A stretch of 64,000 nt of DNA from the NCBI GenBank assembly GCA_039919885.1, contig JBDSEV010000029.1, forward strand, positions 17,254 to 81,253, given 5' to 3'. A program made the translations under genes and the position numbers. The notes beneath the pieces were generated by a model that saw nothing but the letters and a program-made list of their open reading frames with translations, did not search any database and had not been told where the DNA came from. Below are positions 17,233 through 25,211 of this stretch, one piece after another. This DNA is from JACMLD01 sp039919885. GTDB lineage: Bacteria; Bacteroidota; Bacteroidia; Chitinophagales; Chitinophagaceae. Position 1 is the first letter of the stretch; each line of letters starts with the position of its first letter.

Positions 17233-17862
17233 TTAGTTCGCTTTTATATAAGTGGACTGATCAAATAATGCCTGTACGCTGGTTCCAATGCTGCCATCAT
17301 TGAAAATACCTTTGCCCCGCACTACCCCGTTCCAGACAGATTTTATTTTGCCGCTTTCCGGCGCATTTTTTAAATCAAACATGTCAATGGAAATCACCCC
17401 TTCATTTACCTGGTACGTGCCTATGTAAGACCCGTAATAACCATAACCGGGATAGCCCCAGCTATATGGATCCCAGTACCCGTAGTAATCGTTGTAATAA
17501 TTGCCATAGTCAACATACCCAGTATACGTGTTTATGATGTTGTTAACATTGATGCCAAAATCAGGATTCTGATCTTTAGCTACGCTTTTATAACCACGTT
17601 GGGTCATTGCATTGGCAAATGCCGCGATAAGCGCAGCATCGAACGCATCATGTGTTTTCTCCTGCAGGTGGTTGCCACTAATAATTGCTACAGAATCTGA
17701 AATGCTGAACGTTTTAAAAGCGGAAAAGCTGGTGGTGCTGTCATGATTGGTAATATAAATCCTGCTTTCTTCCGGGCTAAGGTTTTTCACAGGGTCTTTG
17801 GTGCAGCTCCCCAGCACAAAAACTGCCACAACGAGTACGGCCAATGTCAGATAATTTTTCAT
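17233..17862 (-). CDS. DUF4136-like lipoprotein
   Basis: 209 residues. A lipoprotein signal peptide ends in the lipobox LGSC, with C20 as the lipidated residue. The body starts with a strand-rich region around FSAFKTFSISDSVAI and AALIAAFANAMTQRGYKSVAKDQNPDFGINVNN, which fits DUF4136, a family of unknown function found on Gram-negative lipoproteins. A tyrosine/glycine-rich patch occupies about 115-150 (YGNYYNDYYGYWDPYSWGY). It is probably anchored in the periplasmic leaflet of an envelope membrane. It is co-oriented with the small barrel protein downstream, suggesting a shared envelope role, but the function is unknown. Confidence 0.75.
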   Translation of the reverse strand: MKNYLTLAVLVVAVFVLGSCTKDPVKNLSPEESRIYITNHDSTTSFSAFKTFSISDSVAIISGNHLQEKTHDAFDAALIAAFANAMTQRGYKSVAKDQNPDFGINVNNIINTYTGYVDYGNYYNDYYGYWDPYSWGYPGYGYYGSYIGTYQVNEGVISIDMFDLKNAPESGKIKSVWNGVVRGKGIFNDGSIGTSVQALFDQSTYIKAN

Positions 17863-18342
17863 ACTTAAATTTTTAGGCTTTTAATTACTAAGAGACCCGC
17901 AAATGCAGTACCCGTTTAATGCCACTGATAACAAGTTAACAGGGGTGTAACAAATACAAATTTTTCAGTAATGCATTTTCCGGAATTCCATTAAAAGCTG
18001 ATTAAGTCTTTCGCTACAGAAAAGTTTAATAAACAAAACGACTGTTGTTTTGTATGAAGCAGGGGAAATGAAAAGCTTGCTCCTCGCAGATTGGCACAAC
18101 GATAATTAACTGGAATGAAAAAGATCAGCGTTAATTAGGTCCACTATTGCTACTTGCAACCTGTCCATTTTGTTTGGTATTGCGGGCCCTGTTGCAATAA
18201 AAAAACCCCGCCGAAGCGGGGTCAATAATTTTTCAGAAATAGTGGATCAGCAAGAAAGAACATTGAATCTTATTATACGATCCCATTGATTTTAAACGGA
18301 TATAAGATGTGGATTTTCACGAGAACAATTATTTAACATATA
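17863..18342. other. 480-bp intergenic region
   Basis: Between the DUF4136-like gene and atpC. Apart from the atpC terminator (18205-18222) there is no gene, repeat or clear promoter that I can support. Confidence 0.6.
18205..18222 (-). terminator. Rho-independent terminator after atpC
   Basis: A 7-bp GC-rich stem (18205-18211 with 18216-18222). On the minus strand the loop is TTCG, an especially stable tetraloop, and the stem is followed by a run of seven T (18205-18199). It lies about 120 bp after the atpC stop. Confidence 0.85.
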
Positions 18343-18612
18343 TCAGACGGCTGCATCCACTGCTGTAGCGCCCTCCACCAGTACGGTTACTTTGTTATTG
18401 AGTACTTCAACAAACCCGCTTTGTATTTTGAAGTTGGTTACATTCTTCATGCTTTTGTCTTTCAGCACTTTTACATTGCCGGCTTTCAATGCACTTACCA
18501 GCGGTGCATGTTTTTCCAGCACTTCAAAACTTCCGTCTATGCCAGGCAACTGCACACCATAAACGGTATCGCTGAATAATTTTTTTACCGGAGTGAGAAT
18601 CTCTAATTCCAT
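18343..18612 (-). CDS. atpC: F1Fo ATP synthase subunit epsilon, short form
   Basis: Epsilon subunit of the F1 central stalk. 89 residues covering only the N-terminal beta-sandwich (MELEILTPVKKLFSDTVYGVQLPGIDGSFEVLEKHAPLVSAL is the family signature, with the GSFEVLEKHAP core). The C-terminal two-helix domain that inhibits ATP hydrolysis in E. coli and Bacillus (total about 130-140 residues) is absent; the reading frame ends cleanly with AVDAAV. Short epsilons occur in several Bacteroidota and Chlorobi. It follows atpD by 182 bp, an unusually wide gap. Other ATP synthase genes are not in the window. Confidence 0.93.
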   Translation of the reverse strand: MELEILTPVKKLFSDTVYGVQLPGIDGSFEVLEKHAPLVSALKAGNVKVLKDKSMKNVTNFKIQSGFVEVLNNKVTVLVEGATAVDAAV

Positions 18613-18794
18613 AGCTGTGGCCCCATGCAGGGACTTTTATTTTATAAGCCGATAATAGCATTCATTGATACAAGGGTGCGACGCCTGATTGATAAACGAA
18701 TACCTGGTCCTTCAAAAAGCGTTTATTTGAACCGCTGCACATAAAACACCCATTTTCCAAAAGCTGCTCAACAGATGACGCTGGCGTCACCATA

Positions 18795-20291
18795 TTATTT
18801 CGCCTGTGCCTGCAATTTCTTGCCTTTCTCAATGGCATCTTCAATGGTTCCTACCAGGTTAAAGGCCGCTTCAGGATATTCGTCCACTTCGCCATCCATA
18901 ATCATGTTGAAACCACGGATGGTATCTTCCAGGCTTACAAACACCCCTTTTAAACCGGTGAATTGTTCTGCCACATGGAAAGGCTGGGAAAGAAAACGTT
19001 GCACACGGCGTGCACGCGACACCGTTAGTTTATCTTCATCGCTTAGCTCGTCCATACCAAGAATAGCAATGATGTCCTGTAATTCTTTATAGCGCTGTAA
19101 AATTAATTTTACACGGTTGGCAGTGTTGTAATGCTCGTCCCCAACAATTAGTGGCGTCAGAATACGTGAGGTAGAGTCAAGTGGATCCACAGCAGGATAA
19201 ATACCCAAATCCGCAATCTTACGGCTCAATACCGTAGTAGCATCCAAATGCGCAAAAGTAGTAGCCGGTGCCGGATCGGTTAAGTCATCCGCAGGCACAT
19301 ATACTGCCTGTACAGAAGTAATAGAGCCGTTGCGGGTAGAAGTTATACGTTCCTGCATTAATCCCATTTCGGTAGCCAATGTTGGCTGGTAACCTACCGC
19401 ACTTGGCATACGACCGAGCAGCGCCGATACCTCTGAACCCGCCTGTGTAAAGCGGAAGATATTATCTACGAAAAACAAGATGTCTTTACCTTTTCCCTGT
19501 CCGTCGCCATCGCGGAAATATTCAGCAATGGTTAACCCACTCAGGGCCACACGGGCACGTGCGCCTGGCGGCTCATTCATCTGTCCGAAAACAAAGGTCG
19601 CCTTGGAATCTTTCAATCCTTCCATGTCCACTTTTTCCAGGTCCCATCCGCCTTCTTCCATACTGTGTTTAAATGCATCACCGTACTTCATAATGCCAGC
19701 TTCAATCATCTCACGCATCAGGTCATTTCCCTCACGGGTACGCTCACCCACGCCGGCAAATACGGAAAGTCCGCCATGCCCTTTGGCTATATTATTAATC
19801 AACTCCTGGATCAATACTGTTTTGCCCACACCCGCACCGCCAAAAAGGCCAATTTTACCACCCTTTGCGTACGGCTCAATCAGGTCAATTACTTTAATAC
19901 CGGTAAATAATATCTCGCTCGCTGTACTCAGGTTCTCAAATAACGGCGGTTTGTTGTGGATAGGGCGTCCGTTTACTTTGCTTAATTGCGGCAAACCATC
20001 AATGGCATCCCCGGTTACGTTGAACAGGCGTCCATTGATATCCGGACCGATTGGCATAGCAATCGCTTTGCCGGTATCGGTTACCAGTGTGCCCCGCACC
20101 AGGCCTTCCGTTCCGTCCATTGCAATGGTGCGGACACTGTCCTCTCCAAGGTGTTGCTGCACTTCCAGTACCAATGTTTCACCAGTATCGCGTTTTAACT
20201 CAAGTGCATTATAGATTTCCGGTAGCTGACCGTGAAACTGAACGTCTACAACGGCGCCAATAATTTGTTTGATTTTACCTGTGTTAGCCAT
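18795..20291 (-). CDS. atpD: F1Fo ATP synthase subunit beta
   Basis: Catalytic subunit of F1. 498 residues. The P-loop GGAGVGKT (in GKIGLFGGAGVGKTVLIQEL), the catalytic GERTREGND stretch, FVDNIFRFTQAGSEVSALLGRMPSAVGYQPTLATEMG, and the ATTVLSRKIADLGIYPAVDPLDSTSR segment are all typical. The N-terminal beta-barrel starts GKIKQIIGAVVDVQF. It is the first gene of an atpDC unit; separation from atpBEFHAG is the rule in Bacteroidota. A consensus -7 box lies 40 bp upstream of the ATG (20332-20339). Confidence 0.98.
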   Translation of the reverse strand: MANTGKIKQIIGAVVDVQFHGQLPEIYNALELKRDTGETLVLEVQQHLGEDSVRTIAMDGTEGLVRGTLVTDTGKAIAMPIGPDINGRLFNVTGDAIDGLPQLSKVNGRPIHNKPPLFENLSTASEILFTGIKVIDLIEPYAKGGKIGLFGGAGVGKTVLIQELINNIAKGHGGLSVFAGVGERTREGNDLMREMIEAGIMKYGDAFKHSMEEGGWDLEKVDMEGLKDSKATFVFGQMNEPPGARARVALSGLTIAEYFRDGDGQGKGKDILFFVDNIFRFTQAGSEVSALLGRMPSAVGYQPTLATEMGLMQERITSTRNGSITSVQAVYVPADDLTDPAPATTFAHLDATTVLSRKIADLGIYPAVDPLDSTSRILTPLIVGDEHYNTANRVKLILQRYKELQDIIAILGMDELSDEDKLTVSRARRVQRFLSQPFHVAEQFTGLKGVFVSLEDTIRGFNMIMDGEVDEYPEAAFNLVGTIEDAIEKGKKLQAQAK

Positions 20292-20331
20292 AAGAGAGAG
20301 CGTATTATAACAGCGGTTTAAAAATTTGCGG

Positions 20332-20339
20332 CAAAGGTA
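20332..20339 (-). promoter_or_regulatory. Predicted -7 promoter element of atpD
   Basis: On the minus strand TACCTTTG fits TAnnTTTG exactly. It would give a leader of roughly 30-35 nt for atpDC. A TTG about 22 bp further upstream may act as the -33 element. Confidence 0.5.
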
Positions 20340-20567
20340 AGGGTTGGGGTCCTAATTCCGCCAACGAAAAAGAAAAAATATAATTGCAAAAAAATGGATG
20401 ACAGCTTGCTTACGCCCTCGCCTGCACAGGCGGCGAAAATAACGGGTAGCAAATTGATATTCTGTCTGTTATAGGGGCCGTGTCATCCGGCGCAAGCCGT
20501 TTAGGCCGCATAGAAAGAAGTCTGTTGCCTACAACCGAAAGACGGTGCATCCGCAAGGCAGCAGTGG

Positions 20568-20939
20568 TTAGCGGCGGAAGCGCTTTCTTATGAAAATATT
20601 GTACCCCAGTTTAACCAGTGTGAAGATACCGGCCTGTTTGGCAGCAGTGACCAGCCTGGAGGTATTGCCAGCCGTTTTACGCACAATGCTGTTATTGATA
20701 AAGTTTCTGCCGGCACCCAGTATTTTGTCACTGATTTTGCCGGTGAGCACATTGGGCAGCACAGCGTCCACACCCGCGTAGACCAGTTCGCCCGGCAGTT
20801 TTTGCACGCGCTGGCGGAGATCAGTTTCCTGTTGTTTGATAACCTGTTTGAGCCTGCGTTGTTCCTGTTGCAGGCTTTCCTTGGTATAGATAATGGCCGC
20901 GGCGTTCTTATTGGTCGTCATCGTCTGCGTTTGAATCAA
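20568..20939 (-). CDS. Hypothetical protein downstream of the holin-like protein
   Basis: 123 residues from the first ATG; an alternative start at 20921 (MTTNKNAAA) gives 117 and a smaller overlap with the preceding gene. The N-terminal half is charged and predicted helical (about 20-50, LQQEQRRLKQVIKQQETDLRQRVQ, possibly coiled coil). The C-terminal half is basic with a moderately hydrophobic stretch (TAAKQAGIFTLVKLGYNIFIRKRFRR). No family recognised. The gene overlaps the holin-like gene and is the last of a three-gene unit that starts with a YtxH protein, an arrangement frequently seen in Bacteroidota and often linked to general stress, which is the only hint at a role. Confidence 0.7.
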   Translation of the reverse strand: MIQTQTMTTNKNAAAIIYTKESLQQEQRRLKQVIKQQETDLRQRVQKLPGELVYAGVDAVLPNVLTGKISDKILGAGRNFINNSIVRKTAGNTSRLVTAAKQAGIFTLVKLGYNIFIRKRFRR

Positions 20940-21294
20940 ATAAAATTTTTATTACCCTGCCAAAAATATACTTGTCCAGGAATCTTTTGCGCAGGTAAAT
21001 AGCCAGTAGCAACAGTAAAATATAAATCAACGCAACAATTCCAAATCCGTAAAACTGGCTTTGCAGTTTTTCTGAAAAGTAAACAGCTGCCATAATACTG
21101 GCGAACAGTAATATAAAAAAAGAAAGGATCCCCATTACAAGTCCGGCAAACAACAAGGTAACCAGGCGCGAGGATTTCTCGGCAGTCTGCAACTTGAATA
21201 ATCGCAGCCGATTATTTACATATTGCTCCAGCAGGTCCTGGGTATCTTCAAAAAAACTTTGTTTTTCGGTTGGCATATCGGTTTTTTTAAACAA
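20908..21294 (-). CDS. Small membrane protein, phage-holin/DUF1469-like
   Basis: 128 residues, or 122 if started at the second ATG (MPTEKQSFFEDTQDLL). A soluble N-terminal helix (DTQDLLEQYVNNRLRLFKLQTAEKSS) is followed by two long hydrophobic segments (about 45-72 and 80-103) and an acidic C terminus ending DADDDDQ-like. This matches the 'phage holin family' (DUF1469/YqjE-like) proteins, which despite the name are mostly chromosomal membrane proteins without a lysis role. It overlaps the YtxH gene upstream by 8 bp and the next gene by up to 32 bp, so the three are almost certainly one operon. Confidence 0.8.
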   Translation of the reverse strand: MFKKTDMPTEKQSFFEDTQDLLEQYVNNRLRLFKLQTAEKSSRLVTLLFAGLVMGILSFFILLFASIMAAVYFSEKLQSQFYGFGIVALIYILLLLLAIYLRKRFLDKYIFGRVIKILFDSNADDDDQ

Positions 21295-21475
21295 CGGGGC
21301 TATTATCTTTCACCTCGGCAGCCCCACTTTGTAAATTGTGCAGGCTTTTAGCGGCCAGGTCTTTTAGATCGGCAAATACTTTTTTCCCGTTTTCTGTACT
21401 TAACAATAATGTGATGGCGGCCCCTGCGGCAGCACCTACCAGTATACCTGCTATTAATTTTGAATTGTTGTTCAT
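21287..21475 (-). CDS. YtxH domain-containing protein
   Basis: 62 residues. A glycine/alanine-rich hydrophobic segment (about 8-26, IAGILVGAAAGAAITLLLS) is followed by the NGKKVFADLKDLAAK motif, the usual core of YtxH proteins (general-stress proteins first seen in Bacillus). First gene of the three-gene unit with the holin-like protein and a hypothetical protein. The ATG at 21475 is the only plausible start. The function is not known beyond the association with stress regulons in other bacteria. Confidence 0.85.
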   Translation of the reverse strand: MNNNSKLIAGILVGAAAGAAITLLLSTENGKKVFADLKDLAAKSLHNLQSGAAEVKDNSPVV

Positions 21476-21621
21476 GTAGTTAAATTTTTTAAAAACGATC
21501 GGTTACATTTGACAATCACGTTAATACTTAACGCGCGATTTTTTTATCACCGGTTCAAATTTACAAACAGTTTTAACAGCACCCAGAAAATCTTATAAGC
21601 AATACAACCTCATTATTAAAG

Positions 21622-22788
21622 ATGCAGCTGATAGCAATAACCACCCCTGCCCTCGCCCGCGCTTTTATACAAGTGAATGTGCAGGTAAACAAAGCCAACA
21701 TCAACTATATACGCCCGCTGGATAAAGATGTGGAAGAAGTATTTGATGAAAAAAAAAATAAAACCTTCCGTCATGGAAAGTGCATACGCTGGATTTTAAA
21801 GGACGACGAAGGACGGTTGGTGGGCCGTATTGCTGCATTTACCAATAAAAAATACAAGAACAAAGGGGATGATGTACCGGTGGGTGGAATTGGTTTTTTC
21901 GACTGTATCAATGATCACCAGGCGGCTGGTATACTGTTTGATGCTGCCCGGCAATGGCTGACAGAACAAGGCATGGAGGCGATGGACGGTCCCATTAATT
22001 TTGGTGAACGTGACCGCTGGTGGGGCCTGGTGGTGGAAGGTTTCCAGGAACCGATGTATTGCATGAATTACAACTACCCTTATTACCAGCAGCTTTTTGA
22101 AGACTATGGATTCAAAAATTTCTTTAACCAGATCTGTTTTGGGCTTGACGCCAAAAAAAAGCTGCATCCGAAAATGTATGAGCGCCATGCATTGTTTGCC
22201 AACAATCCCGATTATTCCAGCATCCATATCAAAAAAAACCAACTGGAGAAATTTGCGGCCGACTTTGCCACTGTTTATAACAAGGCGTGGGCGGGGCACG
22301 GCGGACTAAAAGAATTAAAAAAAGACCAGGTATTAATGATGTTTAAAAAAATGAAACCGGTCATGGATGAAAAGGTGATTTGGTTTGGTTATTTCAAAGA
22401 GGAACCGGTATGTATGTTTGTAAACCTGCCGGACCTGAACCAACTTTTTAAGCACCTCCATGGAAAGTTTGGCCTGCTGCAGAAACTGTATTTTTTGTGG
22501 TTGCAAAAAACCGTACAAAATAAGAAGTTTACTGGCATTGTTTACGGCATTGTGCCCGCGTTCCAGGGAACGGGCGTGGATGCGTTTATGATTGTAGAAG
22601 CCGCCAAAATAGTACAGCCCACTACGTCATACACAGAATATGAAATGCAATGGATTGGCGAATTCAATCCTAAGATGATCAATGTGGCATCCAGCCTAGG
22701 AGAAACCTTCCGCAGCAGAATGTTAACTACTTACCGGTATTTGTTTGACAGAAATAAAGAATTTAAAAGGCACCCGGTGCTGGACTGA
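21622..22788 (+). CDS. GNAT-like protein of unknown substrate
   Basis: 388 residues, cytoplasmic, no signal peptide. The N-terminal half has the feel of an acyl-CoA N-acyltransferase fold (DEGRLVGRIAAFTNKKY, VGGIGFFDCINDHQAAGILFDAARQWLTEQGMEAMDGPINFGERDRWWGLVVEGF), with the conserved GPINFGE(R/N) motif found in a family of large GNAT-related proteins in Bacteroidota and related to YghO. A second acyltransferase-like half follows (IVYGIVPAFQGTGVDAFMIVEA). No substrate is known. It is transcribed divergently from the YtxH unit. An A10 run at 21749-21758 lies in frame and does not break the gene. Confidence 0.7.
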   Translation: MQLIAITTPALARAFIQVNVQVNKANINYIRPLDKDVEEVFDEKKNKTFRHGKCIRWILKDDEGRLVGRIAAFTNKKYKNKGDDVPVGGIGFFDCINDHQAAGILFDAARQWLTEQGMEAMDGPINFGERDRWWGLVVEGFQEPMYCMNYNYPYYQQLFEDYGFKNFFNQICFGLDAKKKLHPKMYERHALFANNPDYSSIHIKKNQLEKFAADFATVYNKAWAGHGGLKELKKDQVLMMFKKMKPVMDEKVIWFGYFKEEPVCMFVNLPDLNQLFKHLHGKFGLLQKLYFLWLQKTVQNKKFTGIVYGIVPAFQGTGVDAFMIVEAAKIVQPTTSYTEYEMQWIGEFNPKMINVASSLGETFRSRMLTTYRYLFDRNKEFKRHPVLD

Positions 22789-23327
22789 TGCGCAGCGCGC
22801 GTTGTTATACAGGCGGATGAATGTACTAAATGGACTAGCCCAACATTCAATACTGGGTTTACCCTCTAATATTGAAATTAACCACGGGCTGTAGTGCTGG
22901 CGACACCAAAGGATGGATGTGCAACCGCCACAGTGACCCAGCAGTAACGGTTTTAGGAGGAGCTGTTATGGGTAAATGCCGCAAGGATAACGCATTTGCA
23001 AAATGGCTTTTTTTCTGGTGTATCTATTAAAATGCCGTATTGGAGGCAGTACTGGTGTTACGCAAGATAATTGACCGGAAACCTACAGATCCTCATTGAG
23101 ATGCCGATGAACGGATTGCGACGCAACGATGATGCCCAATGAATCAATGCTGGTATTGTGATGGCTGTCGGCAAGCGCCCTGGTTGCAGCCCCCGCTGAT
23201 GAGCAGAATCGATAAAAACCACGGTTCCCTTTGAACCGGTGTATAAAAAGTTTTTCCGATAATCATTCTTTGCCCTACTTTGCCTGACCGGGTAACCCCC
23301 TTTTTTTCGCTTAACTTTGCCGCAGGT
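22789..23327. other. Gene-free region upstream of dnaX
   Basis: About 540 bp with stop codons in all frames at short intervals. I found no plausible gene or RNA gene. Only the dnaX -7 element at its right end is supported. It may hold remnants of a lost gene, but I cannot identify any. Confidence 0.5.
23312..23319 (+). promoter_or_regulatory. -7 element of dnaX, 8 bp before its ATG
   Basis: TAACTTTG matches TAnnTTTG exactly and ends 8 bp before the ATG at 23328, so the transcript should start at or next to the initiation codon. This supports 23328 rather than the in-frame ATG at 23280 as the true start. Confidence 0.55.
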
Positions 23328-25124
23328 ATGGATAGATTTATTGTTTCAGCAAGAAAATACAGGCCGCAGAATTTTTCTACGGTAGTGGGACAGGCGCATA
23401 TTACCACCACCTTAAAAAACGCGATAAAAAACAGCCAGCTGGCGCACGCATTTTTATTTTGCGGTCCGCGCGGCGTTGGTAAAACAACCTGTGCACGGAT
23501 ACTGGCAAAAACCATTAATTGCGAGCACATAACAAAGTACGGAGAAGCCTGCAATAAGTGCCACTCCTGTGAATCTTTTGACCAGGGTACCTCCCTGAAT
23601 ATTCATGAACTGGATGCCGCCAGTAATAATTCCGTAGACGATATCCGCGCGCTGGTTGACCAGGTACGGTTTGCACCCCAGGCCGGTAAATACAAAGTAT
23701 ACATCATTGATGAGGTACACATGCTCAGTTCCTCCGCCTTCAATGCATTTTTGAAGACATTGGAAGAACCACCTCCGTATGCCATTTTTATACTGGCCAC
23801 TACTGAAAAGCATAAAATACTGCCCACCATTTTAAGCCGTTGCCAGATCTTCGATTTCAAACGCATCACCCCCAACGATACCGTAGCACACCTGCAGGAA
23901 ATAATTGACAAGGAAGAAATAAAAGCAGAGAAAGCGGGCCTGCACCTGATTGCACAAAAAAGCGAAGGCTGCATGCGCGATGCGTTGAGTATCCTGGATA
24001 AAATAGTGAGTTTTACCAACGGCGAAGTGACCTATGCCAACACGTTAGAACACCTGAATATACTGGATGCCGATTATTATTTTAAATTGCTCGACTGCAT
24101 GCAGCAGCAAGACCTGGCAGGTGCCATGCTCTTGTTTGATGACATTAACAGCAAGGGGTTTGAAGGCGACCTGGTGGTGGAAGGCTTTTCTGAATTTTTG
24201 CGTAACCTGCTGGTATGTAAAGACGCCCGGGTAGCCGGCCTGCTGGAAGTAGTTGACAGTTTCAAAGACCGTTATATTGAAGCTGCAAAAAAAACCAGTA
24301 TCCCATATATCATCAGCGCAATGAATGTTTTAAATGAAACCGGTATACATTATAAATCCGCGCGCAATAAAAGGCTGCACGTAGAACTGGCGCTTATCAA
24401 ACTTTCTTACCTGCAGCAGGCGCTTGAACTTACTGCCAATGGTGAAGCAATAAGTAAAAAAAAACTGGTTGATGCCGCGAGGCCCGTCGCCTTCAGAAGG
24501 CTGGATTACATTGCAGTAAAAGAAACAGCCGCTGCCTTACCGGCCACGCAGCCGACAGCCATACCTACCGCAAAACTTATTATTGAAACAGCTGCCGCAA
24601 CACCTGTTGTAGCAGCGAAACCGTTACCCGACCCGGCAACAAAAAACGAACGGGCAAAACCACCGCCGTCAACCGGTAAACTGGGTGCCTTGAGTAAAAT
24701 ACGCAGCCAGTACAGCAATGGTACCACAGGGGCCGTTACCGCTACAAAACCATTGACCAGCGAGACGCTGCAACAGGCGTGGAATGAGTTTACGGCATAT
24801 TTAAAAGAATCTAAAAACCCGGCAGGGCAAAGTTTTGACCTGGCGGTATTGCGTATCAGGGATGAAAGCGCTTTTGAAATTGTAACGCCCAACAACCTGC
24901 AGTTAAAATTTATAGAGTCCGAACGGGTGAAATTATCTGAATACCTCCAGCTCCAGTTTAATAACAGGTTGCTTACTTTTTTTATCATTATAGAAGAAAA
25001 AATAGACTTGTCGCATAAAGTAGAAATTCCGCTTAATACAAAAGAACAATACCAGCGCATTGTGGCAGCATACCCGCTGGTAAAAGAACTAAAAGACAGG
25101 CTGCGCCTGGACCTGGATTACTGA
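23328..25124 (+). CDS. dnaX: DNA polymerase III subunits tau/gamma
   Basis: Clamp-loader ATPase of the replisome. 598 residues from the ATG at 23328 (MDRFIVSARKYRPQNF). Domain I has the P-loop GPRGVGKTT, the zinc module (C at EHITKYGEACNKCHSC, four Cys) and the DEVHMLS Walker B; ATTEKHKILPTILSRCQ carries the sensor and SRC arginine-finger motif. Domains II-III end near residue 370; the remainder is a proline/alanine-rich linker and a tau-type C-terminal domain. Codons 377-379 are AAA AAA AAA (24456-24464) just after domain III; slipping back by one would end the protein two codons later at 24470-24472. This placement is like the slippage sites that make gamma in other bacteria. Confidence 0.95.
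   Translation: MDRFIVSARKYRPQNFSTVVGQAHITTTLKNAIKNSQLAHAFLFCGPRGVGKTTCARILAKTINCEHITKYGEACNKCHSCESFDQGTSLNIHELDAASNNSVDDIRALVDQVRFAPQAGKYKVYIIDEVHMLSSSAFNAFLKTLEEPPPYAIFILATTEKHKILPTILSRCQIFDFKRITPNDTVAHLQEIIDKEEIKAEKAGLHLIAQKSEGCMRDALSILDKIVSFTNGEVTYANTLEHLNILDADYYFKLLDCMQQQDLAGAMLLFDDINSKGFEGDLVVEGFSEFLRNLLVCKDARVAGLLEVVDSFKDRYIEAAKKTSIPYIISAMNVLNETGIHYKSARNKRLHVELALIKLSYLQQALELTANGEAISKKKLVDAARPVAFRRLDYIAVKETAAALPATQPTAIPTAKLIIETAAATPVVAAKPLPDPATKNERAKPPPSTGKLGALSKIRSQYSNGTTGAVTATKPLTSETLQQAWNEFTAYLKESKNPAGQSFDLAVLRIRDESAFEIVTPNNLQLKFIESERVKLSEYLQLQFNNRLLTFFIIIEEKIDLSHKVEIPLNTKEQYQRIVAAYPLVKELKDRLRLDLDY
24456..24464 (+). other. A9 run in dnaX, possible slippage site for a gamma-like product
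   Basis: Nine consecutive A, exactly three Lys codons. In the -1 frame the next codons are ACT, GGT and the stop TGA (24470-24472), predicting a 381-residue protein that retains the ATPase and collar domains only. Thermus thermophilus dnaX makes gamma by transcriptional slippage on an A9 run; E. coli uses ribosomal frameshifting on A AAA AAG. A small hairpin (GCCTT/AAGGC, 24489-24501) lies 24 bp downstream, too far to be a typical stimulator. Confidence 0.45.
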
Positions 25125-25211
25125 TGTCTGAAACTGATTCCATCATTTAATGACAACTGCTCCTATTCATCGCGCAGCGCTTGGTTTGCATAAAAGGATT
25201 ACACAACATAC

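Noticed and set aside
19480..20214. 244-codon open frame on the plus strand inside atpD
   Set aside because: It is an antisense shadow of the strongly conserved atpD frame; its translation is Ser/Pro/Arg-rich with no family resemblance.
21749..21758. A10 run in the GNAT-like gene as a slippage or phase-variation site
   Set aside because: The frame is intact, the run lies near the N terminus where slippage would only destroy the protein, and no conserved alternative product is evident.
23280..23327. N-terminal extension of DnaX from the ATG at 23280
   Set aside because: It lies upstream of and across the consensus -7 element at 23312-23319, and the family N terminus (SARKYRPQ) fits a start at 23328.
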